Source: Arthrobacter sp. SLBN-100
GTDB lineage: Bacteria > Actinomycetota > Actinomycetes > Actinomycetales > Micrococcaceae
NCBI RefSeq assembly: GCF_006715305.1
Contig: NZ_VFMY01000001.1
Location: 2,356,001 to 2,420,000 of the forward strand
DNA: 64,000 nucleotides
Direction of reading: 5' to 3'
Of this stretch, positions 52,477 through 61,432 are shown piece by piece (the stretch's first letter is position 1; every line of letters starts with the position of its first letter). Under the pieces are notes generated by a model. It saw nothing but the letters and a program-made list of their open reading frames with translations, made no database searches and was not told the DNA's origin. Both the position numbers and the translations under genes were made by a program.

Positions 52477-52815
52477 ATGAAGAAACTCGCCACAGCCTTG
52501 ATCGCCGCCGGACTCGTAGTCTCCGCCACGGCATGCACCGCCTCGAACCAGCTCACCACCGCCGAAACGTGCGAGCGGATCCAGAGCGTGGTATCCAACC
52601 CGGCCAACAACGCAGGCAAGACGGGCATGAACCGCCTCGCCAACCAGATCCGCCCCATTCACGAGGTTGCGTCCGATGACCTCAAGCCCGCCCTCGAGTC
52701 CATCCTTGAATACACGGATGAGCAGGCCAAGGAAACGCCGGACGAAGGCAAGCTCGCAGAACTGCAGGCCGGTTACCAGGAAGCCGGCAGCACCTACAGC
52801 AAGTTCTGCAGCTAG
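52477..52815 (+). CDS. Small predicted lipoprotein
   Basis: A 112-residue exported protein. The N-terminus MKKLATALIAAGLVVSATAC looks like a lipoprotein signal with Cys20 as lipid site, although Ala at -3 is atypical. The mature part is helical and polar and has further Cys residues (TCERIQ and the C-terminal KFCS) that could form a disulfide. GAGGGA lies about 6 nt before the ATG. I do not recognise the family. Confidence 0.75.
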   Translation: MKKLATALIAAGLVVSATACTASNQLTTAETCERIQSVVSNPANNAGKTGMNRLANQIRPIHEVASDDLKPALESILEYTDEQAKETPDEGKLAELQAGYQEAGSTYSKFCS

Positions 52816-52857
52816 CCTTCATTCGCGTGCCGTTTTCTGCTGACCGGACCCGGCTGC

Positions 52858-53790
52858 CTACAAGGTGGCCGGGTCCGTGTTCGCTCCGCAGAGAATGACG
52901 GCCACGCGCTCCCCCGCTGTTGGCACGAAGGCGCCCGAGGTGAGGGCAGCGAACGCCGCAGCGGCGCCATGTTCCACCACCAGCCGGTAGTCGTTCCACA
53001 GGAGCGCGCGTGCGGCGATGATGTGGTCGTCGGACACCAGGACGCTTTCGACGCCGGTGCGGACCGCGACGGAGAAGCCGATGTCGCCGATGCGGCGGGC
53101 TCCCAGGGAGTCTGCCGCGACGCCCGATACTGCGACATCAACGGGTTCCTTCGCGGCCAGGGCGGCATGAAGCGTCGGCGCGTTGTCGGGCTCCACACCC
53201 ACCACCCGGGCATGGCCTTCTACCGCGGCCGCGATCCCAGCCATCAGTCCACCGCCGCCCACCGCCACCAGCACGGTGTCCACGCCGGCGATCTGCTCCA
53301 GCAGTTCCGTACCCACCGTCCCGGCACCGGCTGCGATCTCAGGTTGATCATAGGCGTGGCAGTAAACAGCTCCGGTACGTTGGGCATATTCCACTGCGGC
53401 CTGGTACGCCTCGGCATATTCAGCCCCGCCCTGAATCACGGTGGCACCGATCGCCTCGAGCTTTCGAACCTTCACGGCCGGAGCGGCAGCAGGTACGAAC
53501 ACCGTGGCCGGCACGCCCAGTTGGGCTGCCGCGTATGCGTTGGCCAAACCGGCGTTGCCGCCCGAAGCAACCACCACACCCGAGGTGGAGTCCAGCTCAC
53601 CGCGCTCTTTGCTGGCCAGGATGCGGTTCAGTGCGCCGCGGGCCTTGAAAGTGCCGGTGTGCTGCATGAACTCGCACTTGAACCACACTTCACCGGGGAA
53701 TGCGTCCGCGTCCGCTTTTAGCATCGGCGTCAGCCGGGTAAGCCCGGCAATGCGTTGGGCCGCGTCATCAACATCGGCACGGGTAATCAT
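52858..53790 (-). CDS. Threonine/serine dehydratase (PLP-dependent)
   Basis: A 310-residue fold-type II PLP enzyme. The Schiff-base Lys is in HTGTFKARGALNR. The phosphate loop is in VGGGGLMAGIAAA and the substrate loop is VVASGGNAGLANAYAAA. It lacks the C-terminal regulatory domain of biosynthetic IlvA, so it resembles catabolic threonine/serine ammonia-lyases. The start at 53790 (MITRADVDDAAQRIAG) fits the family; an Arg-rich extension to 54039 would be out of character and overlaps the preceding gene. It follows the small acidic gene, with 1 nt between stop and start, so the two are coupled. Confidence 0.88.
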   Translation of the reverse strand: MITRADVDDAAQRIAGLTRLTPMLKADADAFPGEVWFKCEFMQHTGTFKARGALNRILASKERGELDSTSGVVVASGGNAGLANAYAAAQLGVPATVFVPAAAPAVKVRKLEAIGATVIQGGAEYAEAYQAAVEYAQRTGAVYCHAYDQPEIAAGAGTVGTELLEQIAGVDTVLVAVGGGGLMAGIAAAVEGHARVVGVEPDNAPTLHAALAAKEPVDVAVSGVAADSLGARRIGDIGFSVAVRTGVESVLVSDDHIIAARALLWNDYRLVVEHGAAAAFAALTSGAFVPTAGERVAVILCGANTDPATL

Positions 53791-53791
53791 G

Positions 53792-54052
53792 TCAGACTTC
53801 GTCGTCCCACGTTCCCGGCTCATCAATGGCTTCCTCAGGCTTGTGCTCCTGCGGCGGCTCACCACTTCCGGTGTAGGACGCCGGCACGGTTCCGGCCGCG
53901 TGGGCCTGCTGCTCCTCGCGGATGTTGCTGGCGCCCGGGAGCTCCGGATGCTGGCCGCTCTGCGGCGCCTGCGCCGCCTGCTTGGCTTCGTCGGGGTCAC
54001 CCGGGCCGCGAAGATCGGCGGTGTTCCGAGGCTCTTCATTGGATGTGGTCAT
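53792..54052 (-). CDS. Small acidic disordered protein
   Basis: An 86-residue protein (MTTSNEEPRNTADLRGPGDP...) that is acidic, Pro/Gln-rich and probably disordered, ending PGTWDDEV. AGGAC lies about 7 nt before the ATG at 54052. The stop is 1 nt from the threonine dehydratase ATG, so they are cotranscribed. Function unknown. Confidence 0.6.
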   Translation of the reverse strand: MTTSNEEPRNTADLRGPGDPDEAKQAAQAPQSGQHPELPGASNIREEQQAHAAGTVPASYTGSGEPPQEHKPEEAIDEPGTWDDEV

Positions 54053-54197
54053 TGGGGTCCTGCCTTTCAATGGATACCGGTCGTACTCTGCCGCGGGCAT
54101 GTGCCCGGGCCAGGACTCCAGCCTACGGTTACCACGGTCGCAATCGATTTGTTTAGCCGCGGACCGGCAGCACCCTGCCGAATAACGGCAAACCGGT

Positions 54198-54239
54198 CAG
54201 AAAAGCGGGCAGGACCATCAGGTCCCGCCCGCCTTTCTG
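54198..54239. terminator. Hairpin between the lipoprotein gene and the acidic-protein gene
   Basis: CAGAAAAGCGGGC-AGGACC and GGTCCCGCCCGCCTTTCTG pair with small bulges around an ATCA loop. It should end the minus-strand lipoprotein transcript. Confidence 0.55.
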
Positions 54240-54266
54240 CTGCCCGCGTTTCTGCTGCCTCAGGAG

Positions 54267-55124
54267 CTAACGCGAAGGGGTCGGTGTTGCCGACGACATC
54301 TCGCTGTCCTCAGTCTCGGTCGCCGTTGGGGTGGCGGCAGGCGACGCCGACCGGTTCGCTGGAGATGTGCTCGTGGAGCCGGAGGTGCTGGCGGACGTGG
54401 GACTGGAAGTTCCGGTGCCGCTCTCGGCCTGCTTCAGCACGTCATTGACCAGGTCCTCGAGCTCCTTCTGGTCAGGGTCCCCCAGGTTGGCGCCGCTCTT
54501 GGTGGCCACCACCAGCAGCCTGCCTTCGGCTGCGGAGACCTGCATCAGCTTCTGCTGGTTTTCGCCGCTGCGTGTGCTGAGGGTGGCGAAGGTCTTTTCG
54601 GCGTCCGTGTCAGCCTGAAGCTCCTCGCTGTTGACCTCATACGTCTGGCCCAGCGCGGTCACGGAGAACTTGTCGCACTGGCCCATCTTGCCGCTGATCC
54701 TGTTGAGGAGCTCGACGGCGTCCGGCCCGTCACTGCCCGACTGCGCGGACAGGGTGCGCGGCTGGTCGCCCTCGGAAAGCGCGACAGCGACTTCGCCGCT
54801 TTCCACCTTGTCCAGCAGTCCCGCCGTGGCAATGTCCTTGCAGTCCGACGGGTCCACAGTTGCCGTGCTCAGGAGCAGGTTAGCGAGGTTGCCTCCCTGG
54901 TCCACCTGTTCCTTGGAGTAGAGCTTCAGTTCGTTGCCGTCGTCATCCTTCATTCCGGAGATGATCCCGCGGAGCTCATCCTCGGTGTAGACCTTGGCTT
55001 GCGCCGTTTCGGAGGTGGGCGCGGCCGTAGCAGAGGGAGTTGCCGTGCCCCCGCCGCCGCCCGTGCAGCCCGCCAGGGCAATCATTGCCGCCGCCATCAC
55101 TCCAAGCGCAGGAACTTTTCGCAT
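54267..55124 (-). CDS. Lipoprotein, function unknown
   Basis: A 285-residue lipoprotein with signal MRKVPALGVMAAAMIALAGC (lipobox LAGC, Cys20). A Thr/Pro/Ala linker and a globular domain (about 45-235) contain ELRGIISGMKDDDGNEL and a Cys pair (DPSDCKDI and GQCDKF) likely to be disulfide bonded. The tail (about 240-285) is Ser/Thr/Pro-rich. The layout resembles actinobacterial extracellular sensor-like lipoproteins, but I cannot name the family. AAAGGGG is 9 nt upstream of the ATG at 55124; an in-frame TTG at 55133 is less likely. Confidence 0.75.
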   Translation of the reverse strand: MRKVPALGVMAAAMIALAGCTGGGGGTATPSATAAPTSETAQAKVYTEDELRGIISGMKDDDGNELKLYSKEQVDQGGNLANLLLSTATVDPSDCKDIATAGLLDKVESGEVAVALSEGDQPRTLSAQSGSDGPDAVELLNRISGKMGQCDKFSVTALGQTYEVNSEELQADTDAEKTFATLSTRSGENQQKLMQVSAAEGRLLVVATKSGANLGDPDQKELEDLVNDVLKQAESGTGTSSPTSASTSGSTSTSPANRSASPAATPTATETEDSEMSSATPTPSR

Positions 55125-55628
55125 CAGGTACAACCCCTTTTGAAACTAGAAAGCATGCTTAGCGTTTCCAGCTTAAGGCTATGTCCGGGGCTTGGGAAAT
55201 AACTAAGCCTGACTTTTTACTTTTCCCTAATCCAGGCAGCGATATCAGGCCGGCCGGGCTCCCGCCTCACGGGAGGGATGCCGCCACGCCCCGCTTGCCG
55301 TCGCCTGATGGCCCAGGCTGCGGGAGATGGCGCGGGCTGCGGCGCGCACCAAGGAACCAATTCATGGGCGGGGGCCTCCACATCCGGGAATCCCGGCAGG
55401 CTGCGCGAGCAACTCCTCCAGCGCGTCGGGAGCGGAGCAGGCCCGCAGGACCTGCCCGAGGGCGGTGGTGCGCAGGGGCACCTTGCCTGCGGAGGCGGGT
55501 GGCCAGGCGTTCCATAGCCCAGGAAGCGGAGCTCGTGGCTTGACCTGCCGCTTGCCGGACCGGCCCGTGTGAAATAATTCGAATCAGTGGTCCTCACCGG
55601 ACCGCTCCACGGATCGAAGGGGCCTTTC
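55125..55628. other. 504-bp intergenic region, no convincing gene
   Basis: The GC-rich stretch between the lipoprotein gene and the GntR gene has open frames on both strands, but none has family similarity or a good start. One minus-strand frame around 55380-55540 (VPLRTTALGQVLRACSAPDA) is protein-like and is broken by stops, so it may be a decayed gene. Promoters for both flanking genes should lie here. Confidence 0.4.
55586..55606. promoter_or_regulatory. Candidate autoregulatory operator of the GntR gene
   Basis: AGTGGTCC (55586-55593) and GGACCGCT (55599-55606) form an inverted repeat with 7 of 8 pairs and a 5-nt spacer, 23 nt before the chosen start. The half-site TGGTC matches DasR-type dre elements, though the spacing is longer. 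Confidence 0.4.
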
Positions 55629-56387
55629 GTGCCAGCCACAGCACCATCAGGGAGCAGCGCTCCGACGGCGAGCGCGACCATCAACAACACCCAGGTCCCC
55701 AAGCATGAGCAACTGCGCCTGATCATCCTCAAGCTGGCCAAGGAGGATCTGGAGCCCGGCGCTCGGCTCCCCAGCGAGCGCACCCTCATGGACTCCTACG
55801 GCGTCAGCCGCATCACCGTGCGTGCCGCGATTGGACGGCTGGTCAACGAGGGGCACCTGGTACGGGTTCCGGCCAAGGGCACGTTCGTGGCGGACTCCCC
55901 CGTGCAGTCCACCCTGCACCTGGCCTCCTTTACCCAGGAGATGGAGTCGATGGGGCACGTTCCCAGCACCGTGGTGCTGGTGGCGGAGGCCGCCGCGGCC
56001 CCGGACGATACAGCCGAGGCGCTCAGCCTGGCTCCGGGTTCGGAGGCCATCCACCTCAAGCGCCTCCGGCTGGCGGACGGACGGCCGGTCAGTGTTGATG
56101 ATGCCTGGTACAACCCCGAGCATGCACCCGGCCTGCTGGATATCGACCTGACAGGGTCGGTTTACAAGGCCCTGGCGGCACAGTTCGGGCACCAGATTGA
56201 CCGCGCCCGGCAGAGCGTCAAGTCCGAGGGCGCCCCGGCAGACGTCGGGGCGCTCCTCGGCACCGGAACAGGAGCGCCGGTGCTCGCGTTCGACCGCGTT
56301 TCCTATTCAGGCCACCTGGCCATCGAGCATTCGCGCTCCTGGTACCGCTCCGACCGCTACTCCCTGAACATGGAAGTCCGGCTCTAG
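55629..56387 (+). CDS. GntR/UTRA transcriptional regulator (DasR/NagR-like)
   Basis: A 252-residue HutC-subfamily regulator. The winged helix (about 22-92) contains LPSERTLMDSYGVSRITVRAAI followed by the wing HLVRVPAKGTFVAD. The UTRA effector domain (about 100-250) has YNPEHAPGLLDIDLTGSVYKAL and FDRVSYSGHLAIEHSRSWYR. DasR/NagR proteins bind GlcN-6-P or GlcNAc-6-P and release operators. AAGGGG lies 6 nt before the GTG at 55629; a GTG at 55587 has no such site. The adjacent nag/PTS genes and a dre-like site at 57250 make this their probable regulator. Confidence 0.88.
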   Translation: MPATAPSGSSAPTASATINNTQVPKHEQLRLIILKLAKEDLEPGARLPSERTLMDSYGVSRITVRAAIGRLVNEGHLVRVPAKGTFVADSPVQSTLHLASFTQEMESMGHVPSTVVLVAEAAAAPDDTAEALSLAPGSEAIHLKRLRLADGRPVSVDDAWYNPEHAPGLLDIDLTGSVYKALAAQFGHQIDRARQSVKSEGAPADVGALLGTGTGAPVLAFDRVSYSGHLAIEHSRSWYRSDRYSLNMEVRL

Positions 56388-56402
56388 GAGCGGCTCCCCT
56401 CG

Positions 56403-56861
56403 CTAGTCCAGCGAGAACAGTTCCTCACCTGCGGCGACAGTGCCGGCTCCAACCAGGGTCGCGGTGTCCGGCTTGGTGTCGAGGACGACGACGGGACTCA
56501 CCATTGAGTAACCGGCAGCCAGCGCGGCGGCGGGATCCACGCGCATCACGGGGGCACCGGCGTCGACCGTGTCGCCTTGGGCGATGAGCAGCTTGAAGCC
56601 TTCGCCCTTGAGCTTGACCGTATCGATGCCCACGTGCGTCAGGACGCCGCGCCCTGACCCCTCCACCACCACAAAGGCGTGCGGCAGGAGCTTAATCACC
56701 TTCCCCGCCACCGGGGACACGACGTCGAACATCTCGCCTGCCGGGGGTTCCACCGCGGCGCCGGAACCCACCATCTGGCCGGCGAAAACAGGGTCCGGGA
56801 CCTCGGCGAGGGGAACCACGGTACCGGACATGGGTGCGAGGACCACGAGGGACTGCGCCAC
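56403..56861 (-). CDS. PTS glucose/GlcNAc-type EIIA component
   Basis: A 152-residue EIIA of the glucose family. The phosphorylated His is H76 in VLTHVGIDTVKLKG, and the second conserved His is H61 in LPHAFVVVEG. It accepts phosphate from HPr and passes it to EIIB. The N-terminus VLAPMSGTVVPLAEVPDPVFAGQMVG is typical. Its GTG start shares one base with the stop of the EIIB gene (TAGTG), so the two are coupled. EIIA, EIIB and EIIC are separate proteins here, unlike the fused NagE of enterobacteria. Confidence 0.92.
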   Translation of the reverse strand: MAQSLVVLAPMSGTVVPLAEVPDPVFAGQMVGSGAAVEPPAGEMFDVVSPVAGKVIKLLPHAFVVVEGSGRGVLTHVGIDTVKLKGEGFKLLIAQGDTVDAGAPVMRVDPAAALAAGYSMVSPVVVLDTKPDTATLVGAGTVAAGEELFSLD

Positions 56862-57091
56862 TAGAGGAGGTCCTCGATGTCTTCGGCCAGGGTGTCGGCC
56901 TCGGGACCAACGATGACCTGGACGGCCGTGCCGGACGCCAGTACGCCGTGGGCTCCGGCGGCTTTCAGGGAGGCTTCGTTCACCAGGGAACCGTCTTTGA
57001 CCTCAGTGCGGAGGCGAGTGATGCAGGCTTCAATCTCCACGATGTTGCCGGCTCCGCCCAGGCCTTCAATGATCTTTTCTGCTTTGGACAT
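56861..57091 (-). CDS. PTS glucose/GlcNAc-type EIIB component
   Basis: A 76-residue EIIB. The phosphorylated Cys is C23 in VEIEACITRLRTEVKDGS, the family signature, and the C-terminus HGVLASGTAVQVIVGPEADTL is conserved. It carries phosphate from EIIA to the sugar bound in EIIC. It is divergent from the EIIC gene, with a DasR-type site in the intergenic region, so all three components share control. Confidence 0.92.
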   Translation of the reverse strand: MSKAEKIIEGLGGAGNIVEIEACITRLRTEVKDGSLVNEASLKAAGAHGVLASGTAVQVIVGPEADTLAEDIEDLL

Positions 57092-57249
57092 GGTTGCCCT
57101 TTCTGACGGTGCCCGCTGGCGAGCACTGCTTCCTCACCGGGGCCGGCGGCCCAAGTGCGACCAATTATGGCTTCCACCGCCGGCCATTTGGATAGTCCGG
57201 CAGCATTTGCAATTGCCTTGACAGGCACTCGTGGGATGGATCACACTGA

Positions 57250-57265
57250 GCTGGTCATAACCAGA
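57250..57265. promoter_or_regulatory. DasR-type dre operator between PTS genes
   Basis: GCTGGTCATAACCAGA contains CTGGT and ACCAG, a perfect 5-bp inverted repeat with a 4-nt centre. It matches the remembered dre consensus ACTGGTCTAGACCAGT at 12 of 16 positions. Its place between the divergent EIIB-EIIA and EIIC genes suits repression of both. Confidence 0.7.
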
Positions 57266-57323
57266 CAGTACCGGCTGGAACCCCTCCTTTACAAGCCCCA
57301 TCCGAACCCGCAGAGGTGCAACC

Positions 57324-58574
57324 ATGTCAACATCCGAGACCGCCGCCTTGGCTCCCGAGAAGAAGCCAAACAAGGCGTTTGCCACCCTGCAGCGCCTGGG
57401 CCGCACCCTGATGCTGCCCATCGCTGTTCTTCCCGCCGCAGGCATCCTCCTGCGCATCGGCCAGGCCGACCTGCTCGGCGCCATACCTGGATTCGAAGGC
57501 GGCGCCGCCGTCATCTCCGCAGCCGGCAGTGCCGTCTTCACCTGGCTGCCGCTCATCTTCGCAGTTGGCATTGCCATCGGCTGGGCCAAAAAGGCCGACG
57601 GGTCAACCGCACTGGCCGCTGTGGTGGGCTACATGGTGATCGACGGCGTCTTCAAGGCCATGTCCCCGCTGGTACTGGCCGGACAGGTTGACCCCGTCGG
57701 CAAGCCGGCGATGATCAACTACGGCGTCCTCGCCGGCATCGTAGTGGGCCTGCTGTCCGCCACGCTGTGGCAGCGGTTCTACCGCACCAAACTGCCGGAC
57801 TTCCTGGGCTTCTTCAGCGGCCGCCGCCTGGTGCCCATCCTGACCTCCGTCGCCAGCCTGGCGGCCGGCGTCGTCCTTGCCCTGGCCTACCCGCTGTTCA
57901 ACGCCGGCCTCTCTGCAGTGGGCCAGGCCGTGGCCAGTAACGCCGTAGCCGGCGGCGGCATCTATGGCTTCGCCAACCGCATGCTGATCCCCGCCGGACT
58001 GCACCACATCCTGAACTCCGGCGTCTGGTTCCTCATCGGCGACTACACCGACGCCTCGGGCCACCTGGTCCGCGGTGACCTCAGCCGCTTCTTCGCCGGC
58101 GACCCCAGCGCGGGCATCTTCATGACCGGCTTCTTCCCCATCATGATGTTCGGCCTGCCGGCAGCAGCGCTTGCCATCTGGCGCCACGCCAAGCCCTCGC
58201 AGAAGAAAATCGTGGGCGGCATCATGCTCTCCACAGCCCTGACCGCGTTCTTCACCGGCATCACTGAACCGCTTGAGTATTCCTTTATGTTCGTGGCTTT
58301 CCCGCTCTACATCGTCCACGCCGCCCTGACCGGAACCTCCATGGCACTGGTCAACGCGCTGGGCATCCATCACGGGTTCACGTTCTCCGCAGGCCTGATC
58401 GACTTCATCCTCAACTTCGGGAAATCGCAGAACGGCTGGCTGCTCATCCCCATCGGCCTGGGCTACGCCGTGGTCTACTACTTCCTCTTCTCCTTCGTGA
58501 TCAAGCGCTGGAACCTGCGCACCCCTGGCCGGGAGGACGACGAGGTCACCGTGGAGACCGAAGCCGCGAAGTAG
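57324..58574 (+). CDS. nagE: PTS N-acetylglucosamine-type EIIC permease
   Basis: A 416-residue EIIC of the glucose/GlcNAc family with about ten membrane segments. The N-terminus [28 protein letters not shown] and the active loop [14 protein letters not shown] (about residue 312, Glu contacting sugar) are diagnostic. The [17 protein letters not shown] segment is typical of GlcNAc-type members. It imports and, with EIIB, phosphorylates GlcNAc. Followed by nagB, a cutC-like gene and nagA, which supports GlcNAc specificity. Confidence 0.9.
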   Translation: MSTSETAALAPEKKPNKAFATLQRLGRTLMLPIAVLPAAGILLRIGQADLLGAIPGFEGGAAVISAAGSAVFTWLPLIFAVGIAIGWAKKADGSTALAAVVGYMVIDGVFKAMSPLVLAGQVDPVGKPAMINYGVLAGIVVGLLSATLWQRFYRTKLPDFLGFFSGRRLVPILTSVASLAAGVVLALAYPLFNAGLSAVGQAVASNAVAGGGIYGFANRMLIPAGLHHILNSGVWFLIGDYTDASGHLVRGDLSRFFAGDPSAGIFMTGFFPIMMFGLPAAALAIWRHAKPSQKKIVGGIMLSTALTAFFTGITEPLEYSFMFVAFPLYIVHAALTGTSMALVNALGIHHGFTFSAGLIDFILNFGKSQNGWLLIPIGLGYAVVYYFLFSFVIKRWNLRTPGREDDEVTVETEAAK

Positions 58575-58632
58575 GAACCCAGCACCTGCCTGCCCCGTAC
58601 ACAGAACACCGCAACCGAAAGCGCCTTCACCC

Positions 58633-59412
58633 ATGGAAATCGTCATCCTCCCCACCCCTGCAGACGTGGCCCGCACGGCAGCGGACGCCATCGAGCAGCA
58701 GGTCCGCAGTGGCCCGTCAGTCCTTGGCCTCGCCACCGGGTCAACGCCCCTTGGCACCTACCAGGAACTCATAGGGCGGCACCGCAATGACGGGCTTAGC
58801 TTTGCGGGGGCACAGGCCTTCCTCCTCGATGAGTACGTGGGCCTGCCAAGCGGGCATCCGCAGTCCTACCACTGGGTGATCCGGGAGGAATTCGTGGACA
58901 GTGTGGACTTCGCGGCGGGGGCAGTGCATGGGCTGGACGGCGTGGCCGAGGACCTCGAAGCAGAGACCGGGCGGTACGAGGCGGCTATTGCAGCCGCCGG
59001 TGGAGTGGATATCCAGATCCTGGGAATCGGCACCGACGGCCACGTGGGCTTCAACGAGCCCATGTCCTCGCTGGCTTCCCGGACCCGGATCAAGACGCTG
59101 ACCCAGCAGACCCGCCAGGACAACGCCCGCTTCTTTGAAGATTCCGCGAGTGTTCCCGACCATGTCCTGACGCAGGGCCTGGGCACCATCCGGGAGGCGC
59201 GGCACGTTCTCCTGCTGGCCATGGGTGAGGCCAAGGCAGAGGCTATTGCGGCGGCGGTTGAGGGCCCGGTTGCGGCCGTCTGCCCCGCCTCAGCGCTCCA
59301 GCTGCATCCGCACGTCACGGTTCTCGTGGACGAGGCTGCGGCGTCCAGGCTCGCGCACCGGGAGTACTACCAGGACACGTTCGGGCGGAAGCCCGCCTGG
59401 CAAGGGCTCTGA
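58633..59412 (+). CDS. nagB: Glucosamine-6-phosphate deaminase
   Basis: A 259-residue enzyme converting glucosamine-6-phosphate to fructose-6-phosphate and ammonia. Typical motifs are [17 protein letters not shown] near the N-terminus, [10 protein letters not shown] with the catalytic Asp region, [13 protein letters not shown], and the segment [14 protein letters not shown]. Length matches the monodomain family. It lies 58 nt after nagE and 2 nt before the CutC-like gene, in one operon. Confidence 0.96.
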   Translation: MEIVILPTPADVARTAADAIEQQVRSGPSVLGLATGSTPLGTYQELIGRHRNDGLSFAGAQAFLLDEYVGLPSGHPQSYHWVIREEFVDSVDFAAGAVHGLDGVAEDLEAETGRYEAAIAAAGGVDIQILGIGTDGHVGFNEPMSSLASRTRIKTLTQQTRQDNARFFEDSASVPDHVLTQGLGTIREARHVLLLAMGEAKAEAIAAAVEGPVAAVCPASALQLHPHVTVLVDEAAASRLAHREYYQDTFGRKPAWQGL

Positions 59413-59414
59413 GG

Positions 59415-60167
59415 GTGGCAGGGATTCGAAGCGACGTGGCGCAGCCGCAGCTCGAGCTGGCGGTGGAGAGTGCCGAGGGCGTACGGCTTGCAGCCTCTGT
59501 CGGCGCTGCCCGGGTGGAACTGTGCGCCGCCCTCGCCGAAACGGACGGGATCACACCGAGCATCGGCACGGTGGAGCAGGCGTGCCGGGTGGGCCTGCCC
59601 ATCCACGTTCTGGTCCGCCCGCGCCCCGGTAGCTTCACCTACACGGCTGAAGAGCTTGAGGTGGTGGAGCGTGACGTGGAGGCGGCATTGGACGCAGGGG
59701 CGGCGGGCATCGTGGTGGGGGTTTTAGCGGCCGACGGCGGACCGGACGTTCCGGCGCTTCAGCGACTTTCCGAGGTGGCCCGCCGTCGTCATCCCGCTGT
59801 TGAAGTAACGTTCCACCGGGCGTTCGACGCCGCCCTCGCGGCGGGCGTCGATCCTGCTGATGCTTTGGCCAGGCTGGAGCGGGCCGGCGTTAACCGCGTG
59901 CTGACCAGCGGCGGAAGCCCCGATTGCACGGCTGGACTCCCCATGCTGGCGCGGCTGGTGGAGCTGGGACGGAACCACGCGCCGTCGGTACAGATCATGG
60001 CCGGCGGCGGAGTGCGCCTGGAACTGCTGCCAGAATTGGTCCGCAGCGGCGTCCATGCCGTTCACACGTCGGCACGGGGACTGGATCCTTCCAGCGGGTC
60101 CAGGGCACGTGCCGCGGACCCCTCACTCGCTGCCGGCATGGCAGCGGCTCTGCGAAAGGCCGCATGA
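59415..60167 (+). CDS. CutC-family protein in the GlcNAc operon
   Basis: A 250-residue TIM-barrel protein of the CutC family. It has the hallmark VELCAALAETDGITPSIG, IHVLVRPRPGSFTYTAEEL and VEVTFHRAFDAAL. Although annotated as copper homeostasis in E. coli, its role there is disputed. Lying between nagB and nagA suggests a function in amino-sugar metabolism. The GTG start is 2 nt after the nagB stop, and its end overlaps nagA. Confidence 0.88.
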   Translation: MAGIRSDVAQPQLELAVESAEGVRLAASVGAARVELCAALAETDGITPSIGTVEQACRVGLPIHVLVRPRPGSFTYTAEELEVVERDVEAALDAGAAGIVVGVLAADGGPDVPALQRLSEVARRRHPAVEVTFHRAFDAALAAGVDPADALARLERAGVNRVLTSGGSPDCTAGLPMLARLVELGRNHAPSVQIMAGGGVRLELLPELVRSGVHAVHTSARGLDPSSGSRARAADPSLAAGMAAALRKAA

Positions 60168-61384
60168 TGGGCGAGGAATTCATACTTCGGGGCCGGATCG
60201 TGTCCGCAAGCATGGACATCGACGACGGGCTCATCGCGGTGGCGGGCGGCCGAATCACCTATGCAGGGCCGGCGTCGGAATTCCCTGGCAGCCCCGGTGA
60301 TGCCCCAGAGCCCGGGCGCATTCTGTTGCCGGGCCTGGTGGACCTCCACTGCCACGGCGCCCATGGCTCGGACTTCGCCCAAGGTTCTTTGGAGGGCGCC
60401 CGGGCTGCTGCCCGCTACCTGCACAGCCGGGGCACCACCACGCTGCTGGCCAGCCTGGTCACCGGAGCGCCGGCGGACCTCGTCCGGAACCTCAAGGTGC
60501 TGCGTTCGGTGGCGGAGGAGGGGATGGTTGCCGGCTCACATCTTGAAGGCCCCTTCCTCTCCGGCCAACAGTGCGGCGCGCACGACCCCGCGCTGCTGCT
60601 GGAACCGGATGCCCGCCTCATGGGCGAACTCTTCGAAGCGGCGGGGTCCACTCTGGCTTCCATGACTCTGGCCGCCGAACTGCCGGGTGCATCCGAACTG
60701 GTGGACTTGCTCACTCACCGCGGCGTGCTGCCTTCGCTTGGGCACACCGCAGCTGATCACTCCGGCGCGGCTGCCTTCCTGGAGCGGGCCGCCGTCGGGC
60801 TTGCGGAAGCATTCAACGGTGAGGATTCGGTCAAGGGGCGGAGGCCTACGGCCACCCACCTCTTCAATGCCATGCCCATCATGCACCACCGAGCCCCGGG
60901 TCCCGTGTCCGCCTGCCTCAGCGCAGCGCGCGCCGGCAATGCCGTGGTGGAACTGATCGCCGACGGCGTCCACCTCGCCCCGGAAACGGTCAAGACAGTC
61001 TTCGAACTGGTGGGCCCGGACAACATCGCACTGGTCACGGACTCCATGGCCGCGACGGGCCTGGCGGATGGCCATTACCGGCTCGGCACTCTGGCAGTGA
61101 CAGTTGACGGAAGTGTAGCCCGGGTGGACAACACTGGTGCCATCGCCGGCGGAACGTCGACGTTGCTGGACGTTGTCCGGTCCACGGTTGCAGCCGGCGT
61201 CCCGATGCAGGACGCCGTCACGTCAGCGACCGCAGTCCCGGCGGCGGTCCTGGGACTGTCGCGGCAGGCGGGTGATCTGGTCGCAGGGATGCCGGCCGAC
61301 GTCGTCGTCGTCGACACCGAACTGAATCTGGCCGGGGTCTTGCGGCGGGGCGAGTGGGTGACTGAGCCGCAGCTGCCTGACTAG
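60164..61384 (+). CDS. nagA: N-acetylglucosamine-6-phosphate deacetylase
   Basis: A 406-residue amidohydrolase that removes acetate from GlcNAc-6-phosphate, feeding NagB. Metal and catalytic motifs are LPGLVDLHCHGAHGSDF, HLEGPFLSGQQCGAH with the metal-binding Glu, LGHTAADH, HLFNAMPIMHH and VTDSMAATG with the catalytic Asp. It starts at ATG 60164 within the stop of the CutC-like gene; ATG 60167 gives a better-spaced ribosome binding site and is equally possible. It completes the uptake-to-fructose-6-P pathway. Confidence 0.95.
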   Translation: MMGEEFILRGRIVSASMDIDDGLIAVAGGRITYAGPASEFPGSPGDAPEPGRILLPGLVDLHCHGAHGSDFAQGSLEGARAAARYLHSRGTTTLLASLVTGAPADLVRNLKVLRSVAEEGMVAGSHLEGPFLSGQQCGAHDPALLLEPDARLMGELFEAAGSTLASMTLAAELPGASELVDLLTHRGVLPSLGHTAADHSGAAAFLERAAVGLAEAFNGEDSVKGRRPTATHLFNAMPIMHHRAPGPVSACLSAARAGNAVVELIADGVHLAPETVKTVFELVGPDNIALVTDSMAATGLADGHYRLGTLAVTVDGSVARVDNTGAIAGGTSTLLDVVRSTVAAGVPMQDAVTSATAVPAAVLGLSRQAGDLVAGMPADVVVVDTELNLAGVLRRGEWVTEPQLPD

Positions 61385-61432
61385 CCCTTGCCCCCATCTG
61401 TATTTCGCACCAGGCACCATGCACCCCACACA

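Noticed and set aside
55217..55789. 190-codon minus-strand frame before the GntR gene
   Set aside because: It overlaps the GntR coding sequence, is Arg/Pro/Ser-rich and has no good start or family similarity.
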